A stretch of DNA of 64,000 nt from UKL13-3 sp044353855 (GTDB lineage Bacteria > Bacteroidota > Bacteroidia > UKL13-3). The notes under the pieces are model-generated. The model searched no databases. It was not told the DNA's origin and was given only the letters and a program-made list of their open reading frames with translations. The stretch is taken from NCBI GenBank assembly GCA_044353855.1, contig JBILBF010000002.1, forward strand, positions 709,145 to 773,144, in the 5' to 3' direction. Positions 27,801 through 34,814 of the stretch are shown in pieces (position 1 is the first letter of the stretch; each line of letters starts with the position of its first letter). Both the position numbers and the translations under genes were made by a program.

Positions 27801-28270
27801 TGAGAAACTTCTCCATTTAAATGAGTACCCGTAGCAAAATCGCATTTTGCTAACATATCGTTAATCATACCTTGCAATCCCATTGCACGTCCATCATCAG
27901 GGTGGTAAATACGGGTAATGCCATATGCCTGCAGTTCTGCTATCTCTTCTGGTAGAATGGTACCTCCACCTCCGCCAAAAATACGGATGTGTTCGCAGCC
28001 TTTTTGTTTTAGCAAATCATACATAAACTTAAAATACTCCACATGCCCACCTTGGTATGATGTCATGGCAATGGCATTGGCATCCTCTTGAATAGCAGTA
28101 TCCACGACTTCCTCGGCACTTCTATCATGACCTAAATGAATAACTTCGGCACCACTTGACTGAATAATTCTGCGCATAATATTTATGGCAGCATCATGGC
28201 CATCAAATAATGCAGCTGCAGTTACAATGCGAATTTTGTTTTTGGGTTTATAAGCTTCTACAATTTCCAT
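24890..28270 (-). CDS. icmF: Fused acyl-CoA mutase with G-protein chaperone (IcmF)
   Basis: A 1126-residue three-part enzyme. Residues 1-150 form the B12-binding domain (FDGHDAAIN with H25 as cobalt ligand, TSYQGGHVEYF, FGGGGGTILPEE). Residues about 195-420 form the MeaI-type GTPase chaperone (Walker A GTGGSGKSS 204-212, VDPSKRKTGGALLGDR, NKFD 344-347). Residues about 545-1126 form the TIM-barrel mutase (YPFKREGEDPTRMFAGEGG, MPAKRLSTAFDS, MTINGPAA). This order defines IcmF, which interconverts isobutyryl-CoA and n-butyryl-CoA (and isovaleryl/pivalyl-CoA) with self-repair of its cofactor. Phe in RFHYVS (F600) fits the IcmF active site better than the Tyr of methylmalonyl-CoA mutase. A lone -7-like TAAATTTG (minus strand, 28301-28294) precedes the start. 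Confidence 0.94.
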   Translation of the reverse strand: MEIVEAYKPKNKIRIVTAAALFDGHDAAINIMRRIIQSSGAEVIHLGHDRSAEEVVDTAIQEDANAIAMTSYQGGHVEYFKFMYDLLKQKGCEHIRIFGGGGGTILPEEIAELQAYGITRIYHPDDGRAMGLQGMINDMLAKCDFATGTHLNGEVSHLKDKDYKSIAKLISAAENFPLEFENVLQQIHNNTQSQTTIPILGITGTGGSGKSSLVDELVRRFLLDFKTKTIAIISVDPSKRKTGGALLGDRIRMNAIKNPRVYMRSLATRQSNLALSKYVKEAVDIVKAAGFDLIILETSGIGQSDTEIIEHSNTSLYVMTPEYGAATQLEKIDMLDFADIISINKFDKKGALDALRDVKKQYQRNHKLFDQNPDEMPVFGTIASQFNDPGMNRLYKAIMDKIVEKTGADLTSTYHISEEMSEKIYIIPPSRTRYLSEITENNRNYDKWVNKQVAIAAKLDGLNTAIATLTELKNSDSKLITALQAAYTEIELNLDPRNKLILENWQAKKAQYTNEFYLFKVRDKELKIATHSTSLSQTQIPKVSVPRYTAWGEILRWTLQENFPGDFPYTAGIYPFKREGEDPTRMFAGEGGPERTNKRFHYVSQGMPAKRLSTAFDSVTLYGNDPDHRPDIYGKVGNSGVSVWSLDAAKKLYSGFNLADPKTSVSMTINGPAAIICAFFMNAAIDQQCELYIKANGLETEVNKKIDAIFKKNGTSRPTYNETLPESNDGLGLLLLGVTGDMVLPADVYAKIKMDTLKQVRGTVQADILKEDQAQNTCIFSTEFSLRVMGDVQQYFIDNAVRNFYSVSISGYHIAEAGANPITQLALTLSNGFTFVEYYLSRGMNIDDFAPNLSFFFSNGIDPEYSVIGRVSRRIWAKAMKLKYGGNERSQMLKYHIQTSGRSLHAQEIDFNDIRTTLQALYAIYDNCNSLHTNAYDEAITTPTEESVRRAMAIQLIINKELGLAKNENPLQGSFIIEELTDIVEEAVLAEFDKITERGGVLGAMETMYQRNKIQEESMYYEMQKHTGEFPIIGVNTFLSSKGSPTVLPKEVIRSTTEEKEFQIKMLNELKTANAEKGKEMLLKLQQVAIHNGNIFAELMDTVKYCSLGQITHSLFEVGGQYRRNM

Positions 28271-28443
28271 GAGAACATAATTTTGAAAGTGAACAAATTT
28301 ATATGATTTATCGGTTTAACATAGCGGTTTAAAAGCTCAATTGTGAATACCCTTAGTAGTATGCTTATTAGCTATTTGTAAAATCAGCAATTAACCAATT
28401 AAATACAATTAATTGGAATGATGTCAAATTTTTAAAAAATTGG

Positions 28444-28451
28444 TACATTTG
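28444..28451 (+). promoter_or_regulatory. Candidate -7 element of the DUF5606 gene
   Basis: TACATTTG matches TAnnTTTG exactly and would place the RNA start about 23 nt before the ATG. No TTTG or TTG lies 17-23 nt upstream. Confidence 0.4.
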
Positions 28452-28479
28452 CCATCTCCTAATTAAAAAGAACGACAAT

Positions 28480-29061
28480 ATGGATTTAAAAGAAATAGTT
28501 GCCATTGGTGGCATTAGTGGATTACACAAAATTATTGGCCGTAGTAAAAGCGGACTAATATTGGAAACAATGACAGAACCTAAAAAACGTTTTTCTACAG
28601 GCATACACGATAAAGTTTCTGTTTTAGAAGATATATCAATGTATACTGAAGATGGTGATGTAGCTTTAGCAGAAGTATTTGTTAAATTAAATGCTAATGG
28701 AGCGTCAACTGTTACTTCAAAAGATGATGCTAAAGTTCAACGAGCATATGTAAATACAGTTGTTAAATTAGACAATGATAGAGTATATGATTCAGATATT
28801 AAAAAACTAATTACCTGGTATAATCTACTAAAGGATCAATTAGACTTTACGCAATTGGCAAATAAGGAAGCTGCAAACGAAAAAGGAGTTAATGTAGCAG
28901 AAGAGACAACCGAACCGGGTGAAGATAAAGTAAAAAAAGCTGCTGCAAAAAAAGCTACAACTTCAAAAGTTCCAAAAAATGCCGCTCCAAAAGATATGAC
29001 TCCAAAAGTGAGCAGTAAGGGAGCAGGTAATAAAAATACGTATCGCCCGAAATCAGTTTAA
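28480..29061 (+). CDS. DUF5606-domain protein
   Basis: A 193-residue cytosolic protein. Residues 1-125 form the Bacteroidota-restricted DUF5606 domain (MDLKEIVAIGGISGLHKIIG, SKSGLILETM, RFSTGIHDKVSVLEDISMYT, DIKKLITWYNLLKDQLDF). The last 65 residues are a disordered Lys/Ala/Pro/Thr-rich tail (KKAAAKKATTSKVPK), similar in flavour to the histone-H1-like tail at 38201 and perhaps able to contact nucleic acid; that is inference. Function of the domain is unknown. It is monocistronic, with a terminator shared with the convergent recO. Confidence 0.87.
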   Translation: MDLKEIVAIGGISGLHKIIGRSKSGLILETMTEPKKRFSTGIHDKVSVLEDISMYTEDGDVALAEVFVKLNANGASTVTSKDDAKVQRAYVNTVVKLDNDRVYDSDIKKLITWYNLLKDQLDFTQLANKEAANEKGVNVAEETTEPGEDKVKKAAAKKATTSKVPKNAAPKDMTPKVSSKGAGNKNTYRPKSV

Positions 29062-29083
29062 TACATCTTTTTCAACTATTGAT

Positions 29084-29110
29084 AAAGGCTATCTAGGTTA
29101 GATAGCCTTT
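29084..29110. terminator. Bidirectional terminator between DUF5606 and recO
   Basis: A perfect 11-bp hairpin AAAGGCTATCT-aggtt-AGATAGCCTTT lies between convergent genes, with T-rich sequence on the plus side (ATTGTTT). Confidence 0.78.
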
Positions 29111-29115
29111 ATTGT

Positions 29116-29844
29116 TTATGCTAATATTTCAGACAAAATTTTAGGTGATTTTAATTCTAAAAACCCACTAACGTGTTGTTTATAATAATCAATCATAACT
29201 TCAAGCAAAGTAGAACGTTGTATCTGTGTCAGAGTTATTTCTTGAAAATGAGTAGCATCACATAGCAATAATCGCGAAATGCATTCAGAAAGCTCTGGGG
29301 AAAGTTGAAACGTATTTTGCTCATTATACAATTCAAAAACACCTTCTCTAAAATCAAATCCGTTTGTAGTTTGGGTATAATTACCTTTAGGATAAAAGCC
29401 TAAATATTTACTTAGTTGTAATAAAAAAAATAGCGGAAAATTACTGACTTTGTCATCCTGTAAATCTAAAATTTGAATGCTATTATATAAAAAAGTAAAC
29501 AAAGGAATATCTGTATGATTATCTTCTTTGACCGTTTTATGAATAAGCTCTGCAACAAATATTCCAATTGTACTTTTGACCAAATCGAAGTGGATTGTTT
29601 TGAGTTGAGGGGAGCATTTTAATTCTTTAATCCGTTGTAAATTTTTTTGTGGCTGATGGTAAACTTCTAATTCCAATAAACTAAGAGGCATCAATTGTGA
29701 AGGTTTGATACTCCCTTTTTTAGAGCGAACTCCATTTACCATATACGATTGGACACCTTGTAAATCTGTAAAACACTTGAGTACCACACTGCTTTCAGAA
29801 TAATTTACAGTGTGAATAACAATAGCCTTACATTTTATAAGCAT
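29116..29844 (-). CDS. recO: DNA repair protein RecO
   Basis: A 242-residue RecO, which anneals ssDNA and loads RecA with RecR in gap repair. The N-terminal OB domain shows KCKAIVIHTVNYSESSVVLKCFTDLQG and SYMVNGVRSKKG; the helical C-terminal half carries LYNSIQILDL and FFLLQLSKYLGFYP. The C4 zinc finger of some RecO proteins is absent, as in other Bacteroidota members I know of. It lies 40 nt downstream of porZ on the same strand, so it may be expressed from the porZ transcript. Confidence 0.9.
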   Translation of the reverse strand: MLIKCKAIVIHTVNYSESSVVLKCFTDLQGVQSYMVNGVRSKKGSIKPSQLMPLSLLELEVYHQPQKNLQRIKELKCSPQLKTIHFDLVKSTIGIFVAELIHKTVKEDNHTDIPLFTFLYNSIQILDLQDDKVSNFPLFFLLQLSKYLGFYPKGNYTQTTNGFDFREGVFELYNEQNTFQLSPELSECISRLLLCDATHFQEITLTQIQRSTLLEVMIDYYKQHVSGFLELKSPKILSEILA

Positions 29845-29884
29845 ATAGAATAGATAAATACATAGTATATAAAATCAATTTTCA

Positions 29885-32176
29885 TTAATTAATGAATAAT
29901 ATCTTAGCAACATTGGTTTCAGTTCCATCTGCATTGGATGAATAAATTAAGTATACCCCTGTTGCAGAACGTTTGCCAGCAAAATTATTTCCATCCCATG
30001 TTGCTGTACCCCCATTGGCTCGAGTTTCATTAACCAGGTGTCCAGAGATATCTGTTATTTTAACGTAAGCATTATTCACCAAACCTCTTATTGCAATTAA
30101 ACCAGTATAATCTGATTTCACTGGGTTAGGGTAAACCAATACATCGCCATGAGTATTGCCTCCTTCAGTAGCAGTACCAATATATGAAATGATTCCTTTT
30201 TCAGTTACAAAAAAAACTTCTCCTGTTATATCGTTAATTCCAATTTCAATAATTGAATTAGATAACAGTGGACTGTTACTCATCGTAAAATTTCTAATGA
30301 CTGTATATCCATCAGAAGAAACGAGCCAAGCTCCATTAACTGTTCCAATCCATTTTCTATTAGCGGCATCTACTTTGATGCATTGCACTGGTGTATTTCC
30401 TAAAAAATTTGAAAATACCAAGCCTGTTTTAATCACAATTTGCCTTGCATCAAAATTGCTTCCAGCTTTAAATACATTTTCAGGATTACTAAAAATACAC
30501 AACCCTTGATCAGTACCAATCCACATCTCACCTTTTTGGTCTTTTGTAATACAAAGTACACCTTCACTGGGTAATAATCCTTGCTGTGCCTCTTTAGTCA
30601 ATCGTTTAAGTGCATCATCCTTTTCATCTAAAATTGAACTCCCACTATTGTATACATATATTCCTTTGGCTCGGGTAGAAAATATCCATTTTTGACCAAT
30701 ATCATCAATAGTAATAAACCCAATTGGACCTGTTTCAACACCTGTAAAGGAAAATGATTTCCAAATTCCTTCAGCTGTTTTAACAGAAAGTGGGTTAGCT
30801 GCATCTGTATTACTTACCCATAAATTATTATTTGCATCAAAAGCAATACCTGAAACATTAACAGGGCCTCTTACACCAGCATTTGCAGGCCTAAGGGAGC
30901 TATTGGTTGAATCATAGAATTGAACAACTTGATTACCATTAAGCTCTAAAATACCTGAACCAAAACTGGCAAAAAAAGTATTTTTAGATAGTGGATGAGT
31001 CGTTACATCTATAAAATCACGACTATTTACGATTCTAGCATCTGTATTGTTTTTATAGCTAAACCATTCATTATTTTCATGTCGGTAAAATTTATTGTTA
31101 TTATAACTAGGACCCCATCCACCAGTTACTAAAAAGCCATTAACTTGACCTCCTGCTACCCAAAGTTTTCCATCCGTAAAATTCATGCGGGTTGCTGTAT
31201 TTGCGAATGGTCCAGGAGGAGCCAAATAGTCAAGTTCTTGAGTTATACCATCAACCTTAATCATATATTGATTGGGAACCAGATAAAATAAGTCTCCTTC
31301 TTTACTAATCAAACAGTCTGTAGCATTTCTTTGTCCATTGGTTATGATCGTTCCATTACCACTTTCAATAACAATCTGATTAAGTAGTGTAATAACTAAT
31401 TTATCATTTACTACACGCATGTCATTTGTCTCTTCAATTCCAAGTCCGTTAAAAACTGACCAATTTACTCCATCGAAGGTTTGCACTATTGAGTCAACTA
31501 CAGCATAAAGTTTCCCCTGAAACGTTTCTATATGATTACTGTATTGAGATGCTTTAAACAATGACCAATAATTATAATCACTTAAATTTAAACTTGAAAG
31601 TGATGCTCTGTAAATTCCGTTAATTGAAGACGCATAAAGTGCACCATTGTATACAGAGACATCGTTAACTATTAAATTACTTCCGTTGGCGCCTAAATTA
31701 GTGTAACTATCAACAACTCGTTTTTTCAACACGTCAATTACTACAATTCCAAAACTACAAGATAGATAAGCATCATTTTCGTATACCGTTATATTATTTA
31801 ATGTTTTATCTCCAATTATTACCTTATTTAACACATCAGGAAGATTATACACTCTTCCATCTTGAATCAAATCAATATTCAAATTATCATAACCTATAAT
31901 AAGTGTTTTTGAAGATTGATGGTATTTGATAAATTGAATATTGACATCCGATAATCCATTTACCCTGGATAAAATTTCAATTTCGTTGTTGTTTTTAATT
32001 AACGAATACATGGCAGTATTATTCCCAACAAAAATTTTATCTTCAACTTCTTCTATACAATTATTTGTAGCAAAAGATGGATGCACTCTCCAACCTTCAA
32101 CTTTTGGAAGTATTTGCTGAGCTCTAGCCAATACAGAAAAAGTTAACCCTAAAGTAAGTAAAATCCGATAATGCAT
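29885..32176 (-). CDS. porZ: Type IX secretion component PorZ
   Basis: A 763-residue secreted protein. The ATG at 32176 starts a good signal peptide (MHYRILLTLGLTFSVLARAQ); the frame is open ten codons further. The N-terminal part (WRVHPSFATNNCIEEVEDKIFVGN, NNEIEILSRVNGLSDVNIQFIKYH) is the PorZ beta-propeller signature, followed by a second two-component-regulator-like propeller (GEMWIGTDQGLCIFSN, NRKWIGTVNGAWLVS). The end is a T9SS sorting domain (DVLVYPNPVKSDYTG, ISGHLVNETRANGG, ATGVYLIYSS). PorZ sits on the cell surface in the attachment complex that delivers anionic LPS to the sortase PorU. This links the window's T9SS cargo genes to their machinery. Confidence 0.9.
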   Translation of the reverse strand: MHYRILLTLGLTFSVLARAQQILPKVEGWRVHPSFATNNCIEEVEDKIFVGNNTAMYSLIKNNNEIEILSRVNGLSDVNIQFIKYHQSSKTLIIGYDNLNIDLIQDGRVYNLPDVLNKVIIGDKTLNNITVYENDAYLSCSFGIVVIDVLKKRVVDSYTNLGANGSNLIVNDVSVYNGALYASSINGIYRASLSSLNLSDYNYWSLFKASQYSNHIETFQGKLYAVVDSIVQTFDGVNWSVFNGLGIEETNDMRVVNDKLVITLLNQIVIESGNGTIITNGQRNATDCLISKEGDLFYLVPNQYMIKVDGITQELDYLAPPGPFANTATRMNFTDGKLWVAGGQVNGFLVTGGWGPSYNNNKFYRHENNEWFSYKNNTDARIVNSRDFIDVTTHPLSKNTFFASFGSGILELNGNQVVQFYDSTNSSLRPANAGVRGPVNVSGIAFDANNNLWVSNTDAANPLSVKTAEGIWKSFSFTGVETGPIGFITIDDIGQKWIFSTRAKGIYVYNSGSSILDEKDDALKRLTKEAQQGLLPSEGVLCITKDQKGEMWIGTDQGLCIFSNPENVFKAGSNFDARQIVIKTGLVFSNFLGNTPVQCIKVDAANRKWIGTVNGAWLVSSDGYTVIRNFTMSNSPLLSNSIIEIGINDITGEVFFVTEKGIISYIGTATEGGNTHGDVLVYPNPVKSDYTGLIAIRGLVNNAYVKITDISGHLVNETRANGGTATWDGNNFAGKRSATGVYLIYSSNADGTETNVAKILFIN

Positions 32177-32304
32177 GTTGTACAAGTAATAGTAATATAA
32201 AACCATAACGAACGTACTGTTAATTTATGATAGGAGGCGAAAATAGAAAATACAATGGAATGCGCCTCAAAAAAGTTAACCGTGCAATTGTGGGTACTTA
32301 CCTT

Positions 32305-32312
32305 TACTTTTG
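32305..32312 (+). promoter_or_regulatory. -7 element close to the RND gene start
   Basis: TACTTTTG matches TAnnTTTG exactly and ends 6 nt before the ATG at 32319. With a start about 5 nt downstream of the -7 box, as for the SRP RNA, the mRNA would be leaderless. The nearest TTG upstream is 14 nt away, which is too short. Confidence 0.4.
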
Positions 32313-32318
32313 CCCATT

Positions 32319-34679
32319 ATGTGGCAAAAATTAGGAACATTTATTTTACGTAACCGTTTTTGGTTGCTTATTTCTATAGGAATATTAACGGTAGGCGCAG
32401 CATACGAAGCTACTAAGGTTCAATTATCATACGATTTTGCCAAAACGGTACCAGCCGATGATCCCGATTTTGTAGAATACTTAGCCTTTAAAAAAGTTTT
32501 TGGTGAAGATGGAAGTGTATTGGTAGTTGGGATAAAATCAGCTAAATTATTTGAAAAAGACTTTTTTAACCAATGGATAAAACTAACCCAGCAAGTTAAA
32601 AGCATTGATGGCGTTGAAAATGTCTTGTCTCTAGGTAATTTATTTACGTTACAAAAAAATGATTCGCTACATGCCATCAGCTTATTGCCTTTAATAAAAG
32701 GACAATTTACTTCTCAAACGGAGGTTGATTCTATTAAAAAACTAATTGAAAACATTCCCTTTTATGAAGGTCTTTTGTTTAACCCCAAAACCAATGTAAC
32801 CCTTCTTGCAGTTACACTTAATAAACAAAAGCTTGATTCTAAAGATAGGATTGCTTTGGTAAAAGAAATTGAACAAGTGTGTCTTGAGTTTGGCAAACAA
32901 CAACAACTCGAAATGCATTTTTCAGGTTTGCCTTACGTACGAACTATTTTTTCGTCAAAAGTTGCTAGCGAAATTATTATTTTTACGTACCTATCTATCT
33001 TTATTACTGCGTTGTTTATTTTCTTATTCTTTCGCTTTTTTTCAGCCGTAATTTTCTCTTTAATAGTAGTTGTTATTGCAGTAGTTTGCACAACTGCATC
33101 TATACCTTTATTTGGGTATAAAGTTACCATGCTTACAGGTATCCTTCCTCCGTTAATGGTTATTATTGGAATTCAGAATTGTATTTATTTACTCAATGTT
33201 TACCACCAAGAATATAGGGCGCATGGAAATAAAATGTTGGCCATTATTAGGCTTATTTCCAAAAATGGATTGCCATTATTTTTAACCAATGTAACTACCG
33301 CTGTTGGGTTTTGTGTGTTCAGCTTTTCGGGGAGTGCTATGCTCGATCAGTTTTCTATTGTTTCGGGTATCAATATTATGTTGGTGTATATTATATCGTT
33401 GGTATTTATTCCAATTGTATACAGTTATTTACCTCCACCAAAATTAAAACACACCAAACACTTAGATAATGTAGGATTAAATGCGGTAATGGCTTGGTGC
33501 AATCGAATGGTGTATACCAAACGTTCCGTTATTTATGTAACTACTTTTATTATCTGCGCTCTATCTATTTGGGGGGCATTTAAAGTTCAAAATTTAGGAT
33601 ATGTCGTTGATGATTTACCTAAAAACGACAAAGTTTATACTGATCTTAAATTTTTTGAATCAAACCTAAAAGGAGTACTCCCTTATGAAATAAAAATTGA
33701 TACTAAAAAAGAGGGAGGGGTAAAGGATTATGCTACGCTTCAAAAAATTAGTAAGCTGCAAAAAGAATTAGCTGAGTTTCCTGAGTTTTCAAAATCATTG
33801 AGTATTGCCGATTTATTAAAATATGCCAATCAAGCCTACCATGGTGGCGATAAAAAATATTATATCGTTCCGAGTGTTTTGGAAATTTCTGACATTATAG
33901 CATACCTACCACAGCAAAAAGCAGGAGGTCAAAATATGATGAAATCAATGGTGGATAGCACGTATCGCCTAGCACGAATTAGTATTCAAATGGCTGATAT
34001 TGGCTCGGCTGCCATGAAACCATTAAATGTAAGGGTTAAACAAAAAGTTGACGAATTATTTGCACCCGAAAAATATGATGTAAAACTAACGGGTACGAGC
34101 ATTATATTTTTAAAAGGAAATGATTATTTGGTAGAAAACTTATTACAAAGTATGATTTCTGCCCTTATTATTATTTCATTAATGATGGCATTTTTGTTTT
34201 TTAGTTGGAAAATGGTGCTCATCTCGTTAATCCCAAATATTGTTCCGTTACTCATGACCTTAGGCATTATGGGCTTTTTCGATATTAGACTAAAACCATC
34301 TACCATCATTATATTTAGTATTGCTTATGGTATTGTGGTAGATTTTACCATCCACTTTTTGGCCAAATACAGAAATTCACTCAAGCGTAATAATTGGGAT
34401 ATGAGCAAGGCTATTCCACAAAGTTTAACCGAAGCAGGGCCAAGTATTATATACACTGCAGTGGCCTTATTTTTTGGCTTTATTATATTTGCTGCTTCTA
34501 ATTTTGGTGGCACAGTAGCTTTGGGTGTTCTCACTTCTTTATCTTTATTATTTGGTATGTTAATGAACTTATTATTGCTTCCATCACTTTTGCTCACACT
34601 CGAAAAATCGATTAACAACAAAGAAGAGTTTAGCAAAACATTGGTGGAACTAGAGCCAGAGCCAACGGATTCAGATTAG
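32319..34679 (+). CDS. RND superfamily exporter (MMPL/HpnN-like)
   Basis: A 786-residue inner-membrane protein with the RND two-fold layout: TM1, a large periplasmic loop (about 40-220), TM2-6, TM7, a second loop (about 440-615) and TM8-12. The sterol-sensing-like helices LTGILPPLMVIIGIQNCIYLLNVYHQE and ALIIISLMMAFLFFSWKMVL...PNIVPLLMTLGIMGF with IAYGIVVDFTIHFLAKYR (Asp in TM10) mark the MMPL/HpnN group, which moves lipids or hydrophobic molecules with the proton gradient. No partner MFP or TolC gene is adjacent, as is usual for this group. I start at the ATG at 32319; the longer frame begins with TTG. Confidence 0.92.
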   Translation: MWQKLGTFILRNRFWLLISIGILTVGAAYEATKVQLSYDFAKTVPADDPDFVEYLAFKKVFGEDGSVLVVGIKSAKLFEKDFFNQWIKLTQQVKSIDGVENVLSLGNLFTLQKNDSLHAISLLPLIKGQFTSQTEVDSIKKLIENIPFYEGLLFNPKTNVTLLAVTLNKQKLDSKDRIALVKEIEQVCLEFGKQQQLEMHFSGLPYVRTIFSSKVASEIIIFTYLSIFITALFIFLFFRFFSAVIFSLIVVVIAVVCTTASIPLFGYKVTMLTGILPPLMVIIGIQNCIYLLNVYHQEYRAHGNKMLAIIRLISKNGLPLFLTNVTTAVGFCVFSFSGSAMLDQFSIVSGINIMLVYIISLVFIPIVYSYLPPPKLKHTKHLDNVGLNAVMAWCNRMVYTKRSVIYVTTFIICALSIWGAFKVQNLGYVVDDLPKNDKVYTDLKFFESNLKGVLPYEIKIDTKKEGGVKDYATLQKISKLQKELAEFPEFSKSLSIADLLKYANQAYHGGDKKYYIVPSVLEISDIIAYLPQQKAGGQNMMKSMVDSTYRLARISIQMADIGSAAMKPLNVRVKQKVDELFAPEKYDVKLTGTSIIFLKGNDYLVENLLQSMISALIIISLMMAFLFFSWKMVLISLIPNIVPLLMTLGIMGFFDIRLKPSTIIIFSIAYGIVVDFTIHFLAKYRNSLKRNNWDMSKAIPQSLTEAGPSIIYTAVALFFGFIIFAASNFGGTVALGVLTSLSLLFGMLMNLLLLPSLLLTLEKSINNKEEFSKTLVELEPEPTDSD

Positions 34680-34712
34680 TTGCCAACCCTTTCATTTTTA
34701 ACCCACAACCCC

Positions 34713-34720
34713 TATTTTCG
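34713..34720 (+). promoter_or_regulatory. Candidate -7 element of ileS
   Basis: TATTTTCG fits the TAnnTT(T/C)G form seen at other promoters here; TTTC lies 19 nt upstream instead of TTTG. The start would be near 34725, leaving a leader of about 90 nt. Confidence 0.35.
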
Positions 34721-34733
34721 CACACTTATTAAA

Positions 34734-34804
34734 AATGAGTAAAGAACCCAATGAGTAAATGACAAATTATTTGCTCATTCAAAACCTTTACTCATTCACT
34801 CATT
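34734..34804 (+). repeat. Inverted/direct repeat cluster in the ileS leader
   Basis: AATGAGTAAA occurs at 34734-34743 and 34750-34759. Its exact reverse complement TTTACTCATT is at 34787-34796, flanked by shorter copies GCTCATT (34773-34779) and ACTCATT (34798-34804). Either 5' copy can pair with the 3' copies, giving alternative ten-base stems just before the start codon. This could be a control element on translation of ileS, or only a duplicated start-codon neighbourhood (each AATGAGTAA contains an ATG). Confidence 0.5.
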
Positions 34805-34814
34805 TCAACGCAAC

